Part shown: positions 1 through 9,695 of the stretch, one piece after another | Layout: the number at the start of each line of letters is the position of its first letter | Numbering within the stretch: position 1 is the first letter of the stretch | Assembly: GCA_016721735.1 (NCBI GenBank) | Contig: JADKHM010000002.1 | Span: forward strand, 186,001-250,000 | DNA from: Flavobacterium sp. | Lineage (GTDB): Bacteria; Bacteroidota; Bacteroidia; Flavobacteriales; Flavobacteriaceae | Length of the DNA: 64,000 bases | Reading direction: 5' to 3' | Translations under genes and position numbers: made by a program | The notes under the pieces: generated by a model | What the model was told of the DNA's origin: nothing | Seen by the model: only the letters and a program-made list of their open reading frames with translations | The model's database searches: none

Positions 1-983
1 TCTTCCGCCTTCCTTTTAGAAATTTCAAGTTGCTTTCGCTGGTTGTTATTTTCTTCAAATAAGTTTCCGATATAGCCGAATTCTCCAGGCTCATGTTTTA
101 GTTGGTCTATTGCTTCTTGCGTGCCGGTCTCCAACACTTTTGTAATCACCTTAAGAGGCGCGTAAACCCAGCGTTTTGAAAAATAGAGATACACTACAAT
201 GTTGATGATAAACGCAATAATAATAATGGACAAGATTTTCTTTGTGCTTCTAAAATCGAGATTGAAAGCACGTTTGAAAGCCAATTGCGCAACGTCTTCA
301 TTTCGCCAATCCTTTAGTTTCCTGTAAATGATGACAGATTCTATATCATCAGAAGGAACAGCTTTCGCGTCAATTAACGTAGTTTGCGAATTGCTAATCC
401 TATCTAGATTTTGAATAAATGGCTTGTTGATCAACCGCGCCATAAAAAAATACCCTGCAGGCAACGTCTTTACTTTCTTTGGATCATCTGATGGGTGAAT
501 GGTTGCTCCGAAAACTTCGACAATTCCTTCTGGAATTCGAATGTAAAAACTGGTTAATTTGGATTTATACAACTCCTTGAAAACGCCCTTTGGAATAAAA
601 TCACGAGTCTTCAGGTTGTTTGATGATACTTTATTGACCAGTTGCTCATCCAAACCATAAATTCCGATATAATCAACCTCATAAGTTTCAAATTCTGTAA
701 CAATAAAATTGTCAAACCACTCTTGATTTTTGGTTGAAATAAATTTCACCAACTCACTCCAATAAGTGACGTCCTTTATCGTGGCAATATGGGTTTTTGA
801 ATTCAGTTCAAACAAAGACGAAACCTCGCTGTTGTACTGATTGTAAGTTGTTTTATATACTTCCTTTTCTTGTTGCATGGTATACGCATAGAGCGAAAGA
901 TACAGCAACAGGAACAATATACTTGTACCGATGATAAGCAATAAGAGTTTAAAGTAGGTGTTGAGGGCAACGATTTTCTTCAT
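1..983 (-). CDS. CHASE4-type membrane sensor histidine kinase, N-terminal part
   Basis: The gene is read from the ATG at 983 and runs off the left edge; about 327 residues are visible. A hydrophobic segment at residues 8-32 is followed by an extracytoplasmic region of about 220 residues and a second membrane segment near residues 256-276. The periplasmic part contains the stretch TIKDVTYWSELVKFI, and the arrangement of two membrane helices around a domain of this size fits CHASE4 sensors. After the second helix comes a HAMP-like linker (WVYAPLKVITKVLE) and the start of a Glu/Lys-rich coiled coil. The kinase core is not in the window, so histidine kinase is inferred from architecture; a diguanylate cyclase output is possible. 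It is divergent from the TPR kinase at 1295. Confidence 0.7.
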   Translation of the reverse strand, partial: MKKIVALNTYFKLLLLIIGTSILFLLLYLSLYAYTMQQEKEVYKTTYNQYNSEVSSLFELNSKTHIATIKDVTYWSELVKFISTKNQEWFDNFIVTEFETYEVDYIGIYGLDEQLVNKVSSNNLKTRDFIPKGVFKELYKSKLTSFYIRIPEGIVEVFGATIHPSDDPKKVKTLPAGYFFMARLINKPFIQNLDRISNSQTTLIDAKAVPSDDIESVIIYRKLKDWRNEDVAQLAFKRAFNLDFRSTKKILSIIIIAFIINIVVYLYFSKRWVYAPLKVITKVLETGTQEAIDQLKHEPGEFGYIGNLFEENNNQRKQLEISKRKAE

Positions 984-1294
984 AGATTCAAAATAGCATT
1001 CCTAGTAAATCTAATTTTGGCTAAATATAAAAATTAATTGGTGACTTTGTTTTCAATTATTCAAAAATAACTTACATTTTAAAAACATGCAGTACTTCGC
1101 AAGATGAGCCATTTCAGTTTGCTTTCGGATGGGTAGTTTGCCATCAAATGTAAGTGTTTGGAAATCTATAGTATGATGACTTCAATTAAATTCTTGTCAA
1201 ATTCTAAGTCAAACCCAGCGAATTCTAATTCTCATCTTTGCATTCGATTATCTTAAGGTATATTTGTGAAGCCAACATTAAATCCTCCTATACT
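984..1294. other. Divergent intergenic region between two sensor genes
   Basis: This 311-bp AT-rich gap separates two divergently transcribed sensor genes and must hold both promoters. No clear TTG/TAnnTTTG pair, inverted repeat or small ORF was found. An open frame extends upstream of 1295 to a TTG at 1238, but it encodes nothing resembling the family before the signal sequence. Confidence 0.5.
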
Positions 1295-3259
1295 TTGAAA
1301 AATAAAGTAATTTGCTACTTGTGGTTTATAGTTCTATTCTTCGTAACATTTGCTGCTGGAGCGCAGAACGCAGCCGCAGATAGTATCAGAAACGTCATAA
1401 GAAACACTAAGGCGGACACGACCAAGATTAGTTCCTATAATGTTCTTGCGGACCAATACAAAGAAACCGCTCCAGATTCGGCTTACTATTATGCTAGAAA
1501 AGCAACTTCTATTGCTATTCAAATCAATGACAATTTTGGCCTAGCCAATGCTGAAATGACTTTGGGAAATGTCGGCATCATCAACAGCAATTATAAGGAT
1601 GCCATTCTGCACTTCGACAATGCGATTGAATTTTATACCAAAGCGCAATCGAGTGGTTCGAAAGGAAGTTTAGAGAAAATAAAAAACGGCTTAGCTCGCG
1701 CCTATGCAAGTATAGGTGTAGTTAATTCGGAAGTAAATAATTATTCGATTGCGTTAGAATACTATTTGAAAGCACTCAAAATCTATCAAGAGATTCATCA
1801 AAAAAATAGTATCTCGAAAGCTTACAATAATATCGGTATCATTTATAAATCTCAAAAAAACTATTCAAAAGCGATTGACTATCTTCAAAAAGCGCTTCAA
1901 ATTCAAAATGAATTGAAAGAAAGTACATTGCCTGTCACGCTTACCAATATTGGGGCGATTTATTTTGAGCAAGGAAAGCTTGATTTAGCATGGAGCTATT
2001 ACACCAAAGCCAAATCAGAATTCGATAAAACCGAAAAAAGCAGAAATTACGGACTGCTGTTGAATTATATGGCGGAGTTTTATACCGCAAAAGGAAATAA
2101 TGACGAAGCCCTTCTTTACTATAATGAGGCACTTGCTTCGTACAAGCAACTAGAAAATCTATTTGGCGCAGCTTTGGTAAATTACAATCTGGGTGAATTC
2201 TACTTTAAACAGAAAAAGTACCAAGAAGCGATGCCATTCGCCAGCAAATCTCTAGAATTGGCGAAGCAAATTGGCGCTTTAGATCAAACATTACATGCGG
2301 AGAAGCTCATGAGCGACTTATATGCTTTGCTCGGAAATCCGACCGCTTCCTTAGCGCATTACAAATCCTATATTACGGTCAAAGATTCTCTGAACAACGA
2401 GGAGCAAAACAAAAAAATGCTTCAAGCAGAATTGCGCTTTGAATACCAAAAGAAAGAAGCGCTTTTGGTAGAATCAAACAAGCGCCAAAATCTATTTACT
2501 TGGTTTGCAATTATTGGTGGACTGCTACTTTTAGGTTTGATTTTCGTAACGTATAATCGATTGCAAATCAAGCGCAGACTGACGCTTCAAAAAGAAGTGG
2601 CCGAATACGAACAAAAAGCCTTGCATTTGCAAATGAATCCACATTTTGTTTTCAATTGTTTGGGATCGATTTCGAGTTTTATTGTGCAAAACGGAACTGA
2701 TTCTGCCATCAAGTACTTGTCGAAATTCTCCAAATTGATGCGACTTACTTTAGAATATTCGAAAGGAAAATTGATTCCGATTGACGCCGAAATTGAAAGC
2801 CTTCAAAACTATCTCGAATTAGAGCAATTGCGATTCAACAACAAATTCGAATTTTCGATCCATTCGAGTTCATCGCTCGAAGACGATATGGCCTTACCGC
2901 CACTATTGGTGCAGCCTTTTGTTGAAAATGCCATCTTACACGGCATCGTCCCAAAAGAGGGCAATGGCCGAATTGAAATCAATTTTAATGTGATTCAGAA
3001 TCAACTGATTTGCACCATAACCGATGATGGCATTGGCATTAATCAATCGAAAGCCAACAAAGAAAACTCCGTAAAAGCACACCAATCGATGGCATTAGAA
3101 ATTACGAAAAAACGTTTGGAGATGATGGAAACCACGTCGATGCAAAAAGCCAATGTCACGATTGAAGAAATTATCAACATCGACAATCAGGTCATCGGAA
3201 CCAAAGTAATCATCACCTTACCCGTACAATATCTTTCAGAAACAGCGACAAAAATATGA
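1295..3259 (+). CDS. TPR-containing LytS-like sensor histidine kinase
   Basis: This is a sensor kinase of the Bacteroidota TPR class. The TTG at 1295 is chosen because it directly precedes a signal sequence (LKNKVICYLWFIVLFF, cleavage near AGAQ); a longer frame starts at TTG 1238. The mature part holds about seven tetratricopeptide repeats, for example residues containing AYNNIGIIYKSQKNYSKAI, then a coiled coil, one membrane helix (AIIGGLLLLGLIFVTY) and a His_kinase (PF06580) domain. The phosphoacceptor is the His of QMNPHFVFNCLGSI, near residue 450. A C-terminal HATPase region shows PFVENAILHG and DDGIGI. Its stop overlaps the ATG of the LytTR regulator, so the two are translationally coupled partners. 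The TPR region probably senses a periplasmic protein or peptide; the ligand is unknown. Confidence 0.88.
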   Translation: MKNKVICYLWFIVLFFVTFAAGAQNAAADSIRNVIRNTKADTTKISSYNVLADQYKETAPDSAYYYARKATSIAIQINDNFGLANAEMTLGNVGIINSNYKDAILHFDNAIEFYTKAQSSGSKGSLEKIKNGLARAYASIGVVNSEVNNYSIALEYYLKALKIYQEIHQKNSISKAYNNIGIIYKSQKNYSKAIDYLQKALQIQNELKESTLPVTLTNIGAIYFEQGKLDLAWSYYTKAKSEFDKTEKSRNYGLLLNYMAEFYTAKGNNDEALLYYNEALASYKQLENLFGAALVNYNLGEFYFKQKKYQEAMPFASKSLELAKQIGALDQTLHAEKLMSDLYALLGNPTASLAHYKSYITVKDSLNNEEQNKKMLQAELRFEYQKKEALLVESNKRQNLFTWFAIIGGLLLLGLIFVTYNRLQIKRRLTLQKEVAEYEQKALHLQMNPHFVFNCLGSISSFIVQNGTDSAIKYLSKFSKLMRLTLEYSKGKLIPIDAEIESLQNYLELEQLRFNNKFEFSIHSSSSLEDDMALPPLLVQPFVENAILHGIVPKEGNGRIEINFNVIQNQLICTITDDGIGINQSKANKENSVKAHQSMALEITKKRLEMMETTSMQKANVTIEEIINIDNQVIGTKVIITLPVQYLSETATKI

Positions 3260-4017
3260 TAACAGCTTTATTAATAGACGACGACAAACATTTGCGCAAA
3301 GGATTGAAAAGCCTGATAGAGCGATATGCGCCAGAAATTCGAATTATTGGAGAAGCCGAAAGTGTAAAAACAGGCATCGCCGCTTTAGAGAATTTGCAGC
3401 CTCAAGTGGTGTTTTTAGATATTCATCTTGCAGATGGAACCGGATTTGACATTTTAGAGCAAGTCGCCAAAACCAACGGAAAAGTAGCTTCGCACATCGT
3501 ATTTATTACCGCCCACGAACAATATGCGTTGAAAGCGTTTAAGTTTAGTGCCCTTGATTTTCTTCTGAAACCAGTCGATCCCGATGAATTACAGAAATCG
3601 ATTGTGAAAATTAAAGAAACCTTAGAAAAAAACACCTCGTTTGAGCACATCGATTTGCTTTTAGAGAACATTCGCAAGAAAGTAGATCATTTCAAACGGA
3701 TTGCACTTGCGACTGCAGATGGCATTCATTTGTTTGAGATTAGCGATATCATTCGATGTGAGTCGATTGACAATTATACGAAGTTCTTCATCAAAAATAG
3801 CAAACCCTTATTAATTTCTAAAACCTTGAAAGAGTATGAAGATTTACTCAAAGAACACGGATTTGAGCGCATTCACCAATCGCATTTGATTAATCTAACG
3901 TATCTCAAATCCTATATCAAAACCGACGGCGGTTATGTCATCATGGGTGACAATGCAAAATTGCCCATCGCGCAACGAAAGAAAGAACGCTTGCAAGAAT
4001 TGATCAAATCGCTATAA
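3256..4017 (+). CDS. LytTR-family response regulator
   Basis: 253 residues. The receiver domain occupies about residues 1-120, with the acidic triad D8-D10, phosphoacceptor D55 in VVFLDIHLADG and the conserved Lys in FLLKPVD. The C-terminal LytTR DNA-binding domain spans about residues 145-250 (IHLFEISDIIRCESIDNYT and IHQSHLINL). It overlaps the kinase gene by 4 bp (ATGA), which shows a dedicated pair. LytTR regulators usually bind direct repeats upstream of a few targets; none was identified here. The LRR surface-protein gene begins only 30 bp after the stop, so that gene may be in the same transcript or a target of the regulator. Confidence 0.93.
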   Translation: MITALLIDDDKHLRKGLKSLIERYAPEIRIIGEAESVKTGIAALENLQPQVVFLDIHLADGTGFDILEQVAKTNGKVASHIVFITAHEQYALKAFKFSALDFLLKPVDPDELQKSIVKIKETLEKNTSFEHIDLLLENIRKKVDHFKRIALATADGIHLFEISDIIRCESIDNYTKFFIKNSKPLLISKTLKEYEDLLKEHGFERIHQSHLINLTYLKSYIKTDGGYVIMGDNAKLPIAQRKKERLQELIKSL

Positions 4018-4047
4018 AACCAAAAACAAAACAAACAAATCAACACC

Positions 4048-6741
4048 ATGAAAAATATCTTCTTACTCTTATTGCTTTTTACAGGGATTGTGAACGGGCA
4101 AATTGTAAATATACCGGACGCGAATTTTAAAGCATTACTATTATCCGCTAATGACTCTAATGAGATTTGCAATCACTTTTGGCTTGATGCGAATTCAGAT
4201 GGAGAAATTGACACTGTCGAAGCCGGATTTATAACCAGAATGCAGTTTTCGGGAGCTATAGCAGACTTTACCGGACTAGAAGCATTTGTAAACTTAACTG
4301 ATCTAATCATTTATGGATCAGATGCAACTGAATTTAACATCCCTGGTCTTAATAATTTGGTTACCTTAACATTTATAAACAATTCTCAAATTACTAGTAT
4401 AGACTTAAATCAATTTCCAAATCTCCAACGACTTGATCTCGATAATCTTGCGGCAATTTCTGATATTAATTTTACAACTTTAACTAATCTAACATATCTA
4501 AATATTTCGAATTGTCCAATTACCGACTTGGATGTCAGTTTTTTACCAAATTTAGACGCGCTTCAATGTGTAAATAATGATTTAACCGCTATCAATTTTG
4601 GAACAATACAAAACTTAACTAGTATTGATTGTCAAGCAAATAATATTGTTAATTTAAATTTAGCTAATTTCATAAATCTTGAAAATTTAGCATGTGGTTA
4701 TAATCCAATTTCAAGTCTAGATTTAACCAATAACAACAACCTTATAAATTTGTCTATTAGAGGCAGCAATTTTTCAAATATTAATCTTGCAAACCTTGCA
4801 AATTTAGAGAGTTTTTTATGCGATGAAAATTCGATTTCAAGCTTAGATTTAACAAGTCAAAATAACCTAAAATCGCTTTATATTACTAACAATTTAATTA
4901 CAAATATCGAAGTATCTAATCTAACACTTCTCGAAAATTTTTATTGTGGAAGTAACCCCATAACTTCCTTAAATGTTAATAATCTTCCATTATTACTGAG
5001 ATTAGAAATTAAAAATACTCCAATTACAAATATTGATTTGTCCAATAATCCACTTTTGCAATTTTTAGATATTGCAGATACTAATTTACCTTCTTTAAAT
5101 CTAAGTAGCTTAACGCAACTTCAAAGTTTGACATGTTCAAATACACCTTATTCACAGATTAATTTATCTCCTCTGACAAATCTAATTTCGTTAAAGTGCG
5201 GGGGAAATGCGCTTACTGAGTTACGAATTAAAAATGGACAGAGTGAATTTTTGACATTGACAACTAGCCCTAATCTAATATTCATTTGCGCAGATGATGC
5301 ACAAATGGCAAATGTTCAGCAACTAGCATCATTGAATGCAACATCCGCAACAGTTAGTCCATATTGTACATTTATTCCCGGTGGTAATTTTAATACTGTT
5401 ACCGGCAATGTCATCTTTGACGAAAACAATAATGGTTGCGATAGTAACGACACCACGTATCCTTATAATGTTCGATTGAGTCTTTCGAATAACGTTACAG
5501 AAAGTACTACGTTTCAAAACCAAACCGATGCATTCACCTTGTATGCTCAAACAGGAAATTACACTTTGACTACTGAACTTGAACATCCAGACTATTTTGT
5601 CATTTCGCCACAATCGGCTCCTATAAACTTTGCCAATTTTAATAATACACAAACACAAAACTTCTGCATTACGCCTAATGGTTTTCATCCCGATTTAGAA
5701 ATTGTAATGACACCAATAATGGGCGCTCGTCCTGGATTCGATGCGTATTATAAGATCGTCTATAAGAATAAAGGAAACCAGCTACTTGATGGCATCGTAA
5801 ATCTTATTTTTGATGATGTCAGAACCGACTATGTTTCGGCTATTCCTGCCGTTGACAATCAACAGGTCGGTTCGCTCACATGGAATTTCAGCAACTTGCA
5901 TCCATTTGAAACAAGAGTTATTGATTTGGTGCTTAATCTAAATACACCATTAGAAAACCCACCTCTGAATAGCGGCGATATACTTTATTTTACGGCAAAC
6001 ACAAGTTCCGCAATAGGAGAAGGAACTTTGTTAGACAACACTTTCCAACTCAACCAAACCGTCGTTAACTCTATGGATCCCAACGACAAATCCTGTCTCG
6101 AAGGCAATGTTATTACTCCAGAAGACATCGGGAAATATGTTCATTATAACATTAATTTTGAAAATGTTGGAACTGCCGATGCTATAAATGTGGTAATCAA
6201 AGATATTATTGACACCACTATGTTTGATATGAATTCCTTGCAGTTGCTCTATGCATCACATCCTGTAGAAACCAAAATTGGAGGAAACAAAGTGGAGTTT
6301 ATATTTGAAAACATCAATTTACCGCCTTCTAATATCAACCCGATTGGTGGACATGGTAATGTTTTGTTTAAAATAAAAACACTGCCAACCTTATTGATTG
6401 GAGATCAAATTGCCAATACGGCGAACATTTATTTTGACTATAATGCACCAATCGAAACCAACGAAGCAAGAAGTACTTTCGCCGCTTTAAACAATTCGAA
6501 TTTTGTGAAAGACGCAAGTATTTCAATCGCACCAAATCCTGCAAAGAATAATGTCATCGTAACTTCTAAAGGCAACATCAAATCGATTGAATTATTTGAT
6601 GTGCAAGGACGCATTTTGCAAACCATTTTAGAAGATAAAAATACAGCCACTATTGATATTTCAAACCAATCTAACGGAATTTACTTCCTGAAAGTGACCA
6701 CTGAAATCGGTAGCAGCATCCAAAAATTAATAAAAGAATAA
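4048..6741 (+). CDS. Leucine-rich repeat T9SS cargo protein with DUF7619-like domain
   Basis: 897 residues. A signal peptide (MKNIFLLLLLFTGIVNGQ) is followed by an N-terminal segment with an acidic D-x-N-x-D-G-like loop (LDANSDGEID). About 16 leucine-rich repeats of roughly 21 residues follow (pattern LxxLxCxxNxIxxLDLSxL), to about residue 430. Then comes an SdrD-B-like segment (VTGNVIFDENNNGCDS), a beta-sandwich with the hallmark DPNDKSCLEG and INFENVGTAD, and a type A T9SS sorting domain (SIAPNPAKNNVIV ... NGIYFLKVTT ... KLIKE). It is exported by Sec, moved over the outer membrane by T9SS and probably anchored on the surface. Such LRR proteins are usually assigned roles in adhesion or protein binding; no ligand can be inferred. 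It lies 30 bp behind the LytTR gene and is duplicated immediately downstream. Confidence 0.92.
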   Translation: MKNIFLLLLLFTGIVNGQIVNIPDANFKALLLSANDSNEICNHFWLDANSDGEIDTVEAGFITRMQFSGAIADFTGLEAFVNLTDLIIYGSDATEFNIPGLNNLVTLTFINNSQITSIDLNQFPNLQRLDLDNLAAISDINFTTLTNLTYLNISNCPITDLDVSFLPNLDALQCVNNDLTAINFGTIQNLTSIDCQANNIVNLNLANFINLENLACGYNPISSLDLTNNNNLINLSIRGSNFSNINLANLANLESFLCDENSISSLDLTSQNNLKSLYITNNLITNIEVSNLTLLENFYCGSNPITSLNVNNLPLLLRLEIKNTPITNIDLSNNPLLQFLDIADTNLPSLNLSSLTQLQSLTCSNTPYSQINLSPLTNLISLKCGGNALTELRIKNGQSEFLTLTTSPNLIFICADDAQMANVQQLASLNATSATVSPYCTFIPGGNFNTVTGNVIFDENNNGCDSNDTTYPYNVRLSLSNNVTESTTFQNQTDAFTLYAQTGNYTLTTELEHPDYFVISPQSAPINFANFNNTQTQNFCITPNGFHPDLEIVMTPIMGARPGFDAYYKIVYKNKGNQLLDGIVNLIFDDVRTDYVSAIPAVDNQQVGSLTWNFSNLHPFETRVIDLVLNLNTPLENPPLNSGDILYFTANTSSAIGEGTLLDNTFQLNQTVVNSMDPNDKSCLEGNVITPEDIGKYVHYNINFENVGTADAINVVIKDIIDTTMFDMNSLQLLYASHPVETKIGGNKVEFIFENINLPPSNINPIGGHGNVLFKIKTLPTLLIGDQIANTANIYFDYNAPIETNEARSTFAALNNSNFVKDASISIAPNPAKNNVIVTSKGNIKSIELFDVQGRILQTILEDKNTATIDISNQSNGIYFLKVTTEIGSSIQKLIKE

Positions 6742-6771
6742 CAAGCCAAAACAACCATTAAACTCCTCACT

Positions 6772-9469
6772 ATGAAAAATATACTTCTACTCTTATTGCT
6801 TTTTACAGGGATTGTGAATGGGCAAATTGTGAATATACCGGATGCGAATTTTAAGGCGCGAAAGTAATAGAAATCGGAATTGGCTAAGATTTAAATAATG
6901 CTGTAACCCTTATCGATTCAAACGGAAATGGGGAAATTGAAGTAAACGAAGCTGCGCAAATTATTTCTCTTAATATGAGTTCTTCACTTATTTCAGACGC
7001 AACTGGAATTGAATATTTCATTAATCTACAATTTCTTACTTGCTCAGGAACACAAATACCTTCGCTAAGCTTTCCGGGGTTAAGTAATCTTAGATGGCTT
7101 TTCTGCGAAAACAATAGTCAACTAACATCTTTAAACCTTAGTAACTTAACCAATCTCAATAAGCTATATTGCAATTACAATAAAATAACTACGCTAGACT
7201 TAAGTGGATTAACCTTTCTTAATGACGTCCGTTGCACATACAATAGTCAACTAACTTCATTGAATATTAGCAATTTACCAAACTTAACTAGACTTGAATG
7301 TGATCGAAATCAGCTCAGTTCTTTGGATGCTACAGGTCTAATTAATTTACAGGAACTGACCTGTACCTTTAATTCCATAAATTCCTTAGTTATTTCAGGA
7401 TTGACAAACCTACAATCACTAAATTGTTATGCAAATCAATTAATTGGAAGTTAACACTTTAAGTAACCTTTTATATTTAGACTGTCAACAAAATAACTTG
7501 ACTTCTTTAAGGCAAATAATCTCACAAATCTCCAGTCATTAAATTGTCGTGTTAATCAGTTAACATCTATCGATATTAGTTCACTCAATAACCTAAGAAC
7601 TTTTTTTTGCGCAACAAATCAAATCACTTCTTTGAATATAAATATGTTAAATAATTTGAGAGAATTGAATTGTGGATCAAATCCAATAATTGAACTGAAT
7701 ATCTCAAATCTAACAAATCTAACCCTGATAGAATTTAATTCTACTCAAATAACATCTATTGATTTGAATCCTTTTATTAACCTACAAAGTTTTTCTTGCG
7801 CAAATAATTCAATAACGAATTTAGATTTATCAAATTTGAGTCAATTACAAACTTTAAGTTGTTATTATACCCAAATTTCAAGTTTAGATATTTCACATTT
7901 ATCATTGCTAAACTTCATTAATTTTGGCAATGAGGAGTTAATTAGTGTGAACATGAAAAACGGAAATAATGAAACTCCAAATTTTTTCCCGAGTCCAAAT
8001 TTACAGTTCATTTGCGCTGATGAATCTGAAATTAACTTCATGCAGAATAGACTTAACCAAAATGGCAACGTAAATACCGTTCTCAATTCTTATTGCTCCT
8101 TCTCTCCAGGAGGCAATAAAAACACAATCACTGGAAATCTACTATTCGACGATAACAATAATGGCTGTGACGCAAATGATAATGCAAATCCCTACCTAAA
8201 AGTAAATATTAGCGATGGCACCAATTCAGGAGCAACTTTTACCAACAACACTGGAAACTACACTTTTTATACCCAGGCTGGTGATTTTATCATATCGCCA
8301 CAAGTTGAAAACCAAAATTACTTCAACTTCTTGCCTCCTAGCAGCAACATTGTTTTTCCTATCGTTGATAATTCAACCCAAACCCAAAACTTTTGCATTA
8401 CCGCCAATGGTGTACATCCTGATTTAGAAGTTGTAATATCACCCATTAGAGCAGCGCGTCCCAGGATTCGATTCAAAATATAAAATAGTCTTGAAAAAAA
8501 AGGAAACCAAACCCAATCCGGAATAGTCAACCTCATTTTTGATGATGCGAGTACTGATTTTGTTACTGCAACCCCAAACATAAATAATCAAACTGGAAAT
8601 AATTTACTTTGGAATTTCGCAAACTTGCAACCTTTTGAAACTCGCGTGATTAATTTGACGCTAAACATCAACTCGCCACTTGAAATTCCAGCAGTGAATA
8701 GCGGAGACATTCTCGATTTCATCGCAAAACAACCTCAATTGAAGAAGGAAACACCTTTAGACAACAAATTGAATTCAGTCAAAACGTCGTCAACTCCTAC
8801 GACCCCAACGACAAAACCTGTCTCGAAGGCAATGTTATTACACCTGAAGACATAGGGAAATATGTGCATTACAATATCAATTTTGAAAATGTTGGAACCG
8901 CCGATGCTGTCAATGTGGTTATCAAAGACCTCATCGACACCACCATGTTTGATATGAATTCGTTGCAGTTGCTCTACGCTTCGCATCCTGTAGAAACAAA
9001 AATTGATGGAAATAAAGTGGAGTTTATTTTTGAAAACATCAACTTACCGCCATCAATCATTGACCCGATTGGTGGACATGGGAATGTGTTGTTTAAAATT
9101 AAAACGCTGCCGACCTTGTTGGTTGGAGATCAAATTGCCAATATTGCGAACATCTATTTCGACTATAATGCGCCGATTGAGACTAATGAAGCGAGAAGTA
9201 CTTTCGCCACTTTGAACAATTCGAATTTTGTGAAAGATGCAAGTATTTCAATTGCACCAAATCCTGCAAAGAATAATGTCATCGTAACTTCTAAAGGCAA
9301 CCTCAAATCGATTGAATTATTTGATGTGCAAGGACGCATTTTGCAAACCATTTTAGAAGATAAACATACAGCAACTATTGATATTTCAAACCAATCTAAC
9401 GGAATTTACTTCCTAAAAGTAACCACTGAAATAGGCAGTAGCGTAGAAAAGCTTGTGAAAGAGAATTAA
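6772..9469 (+). pseudogene. Frameshifted tandem copy of the LRR T9SS cargo gene
   Basis: The copy starts at ATG 6772 with the same signal peptide as its neighbour and breaks after 31 codons (stop at 6865). The rest is recognisable in changing frames: LRRs at 6975-7454 and 7632-8100, an SdrD-B-like segment, the DPND/INFENVGTAD domain, and an intact type A C-terminal signal ending at 9469. Disruptions are visible near 6858 (frame change), 6880 (in-frame TAA), 7448 (extra A), 7512 (small deletion), 8461 (extra C), about 8495 (missing A) and between 8740 and 8860. They are spread over the gene and include a stop codon, so this is more than one sequencing slip. The first 90 bp and last 200 bp nearly match the intact copy; the LRR centre has diverged. 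Confidence 0.9.
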
Positions 9470-9493
9470 TTAGTTTGGTTATTTATGCAGAAA

Positions 9494-9527
9494 AGCGTCA
9501 ATCGATTTTATGATTGACGCTTTTTTT
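9494..9527 (+). terminator. Intrinsic terminator after the LRR tandem
   Basis: A perfect 10-bp stem (AGCGTCAATC / GATTGACGCT) with an 8-nt loop is followed by seven T. It lies 25 bp after the pseudogene stop. Confidence 0.9.
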
Positions 9528-9580
9528 GATTGTGGGATTTTGAAATGTTGAAATCTTGATATTTTGTGAGTTTTTAAGTG

Positions 9581-9660
9581 AGGGGGGAAGGGGGGGGTGA
9601 CATTGGGATTTGGGGTTTTTGGGGTTTTAGGTTAAGATTGGGAGGGGGGGGGGGGGGGGG
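9581..9660. repeat. G-rich tract ending in a 17-G homopolymer
   Basis: The + strand carries runs of 6, 8, 3, 4, 4 and 3 G and finally 17 G (9644-9660). It lies between the terminator of the LRR pair and the 3' end of the carboxylase operon, so it is in neither a promoter nor a reading frame. G-quadruplex formation is possible from the spacing. The exact run length is likely to be unreliable. Confidence 0.85.
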
Positions 9661-9695
9661 TCTTTGCTTGTCAACTCAAAACCCATCTTATCATC

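Noticed and set aside
1238..1294. Longer start (TTG 1238) of the TPR kinase
   Set aside because: It would place 19 non-conserved residues before a normal signal peptide.
8215..8427. 70-codon ORF inside the LRR pseudogene
   Set aside because: It is an alternative frame of the degraded gene and has no similarity to anything recognisable.
9644..9660. G17 as a phase-variation switch
   Set aside because: It lies between a terminator and the 3' end of a convergent operon, not in a promoter or reading frame.
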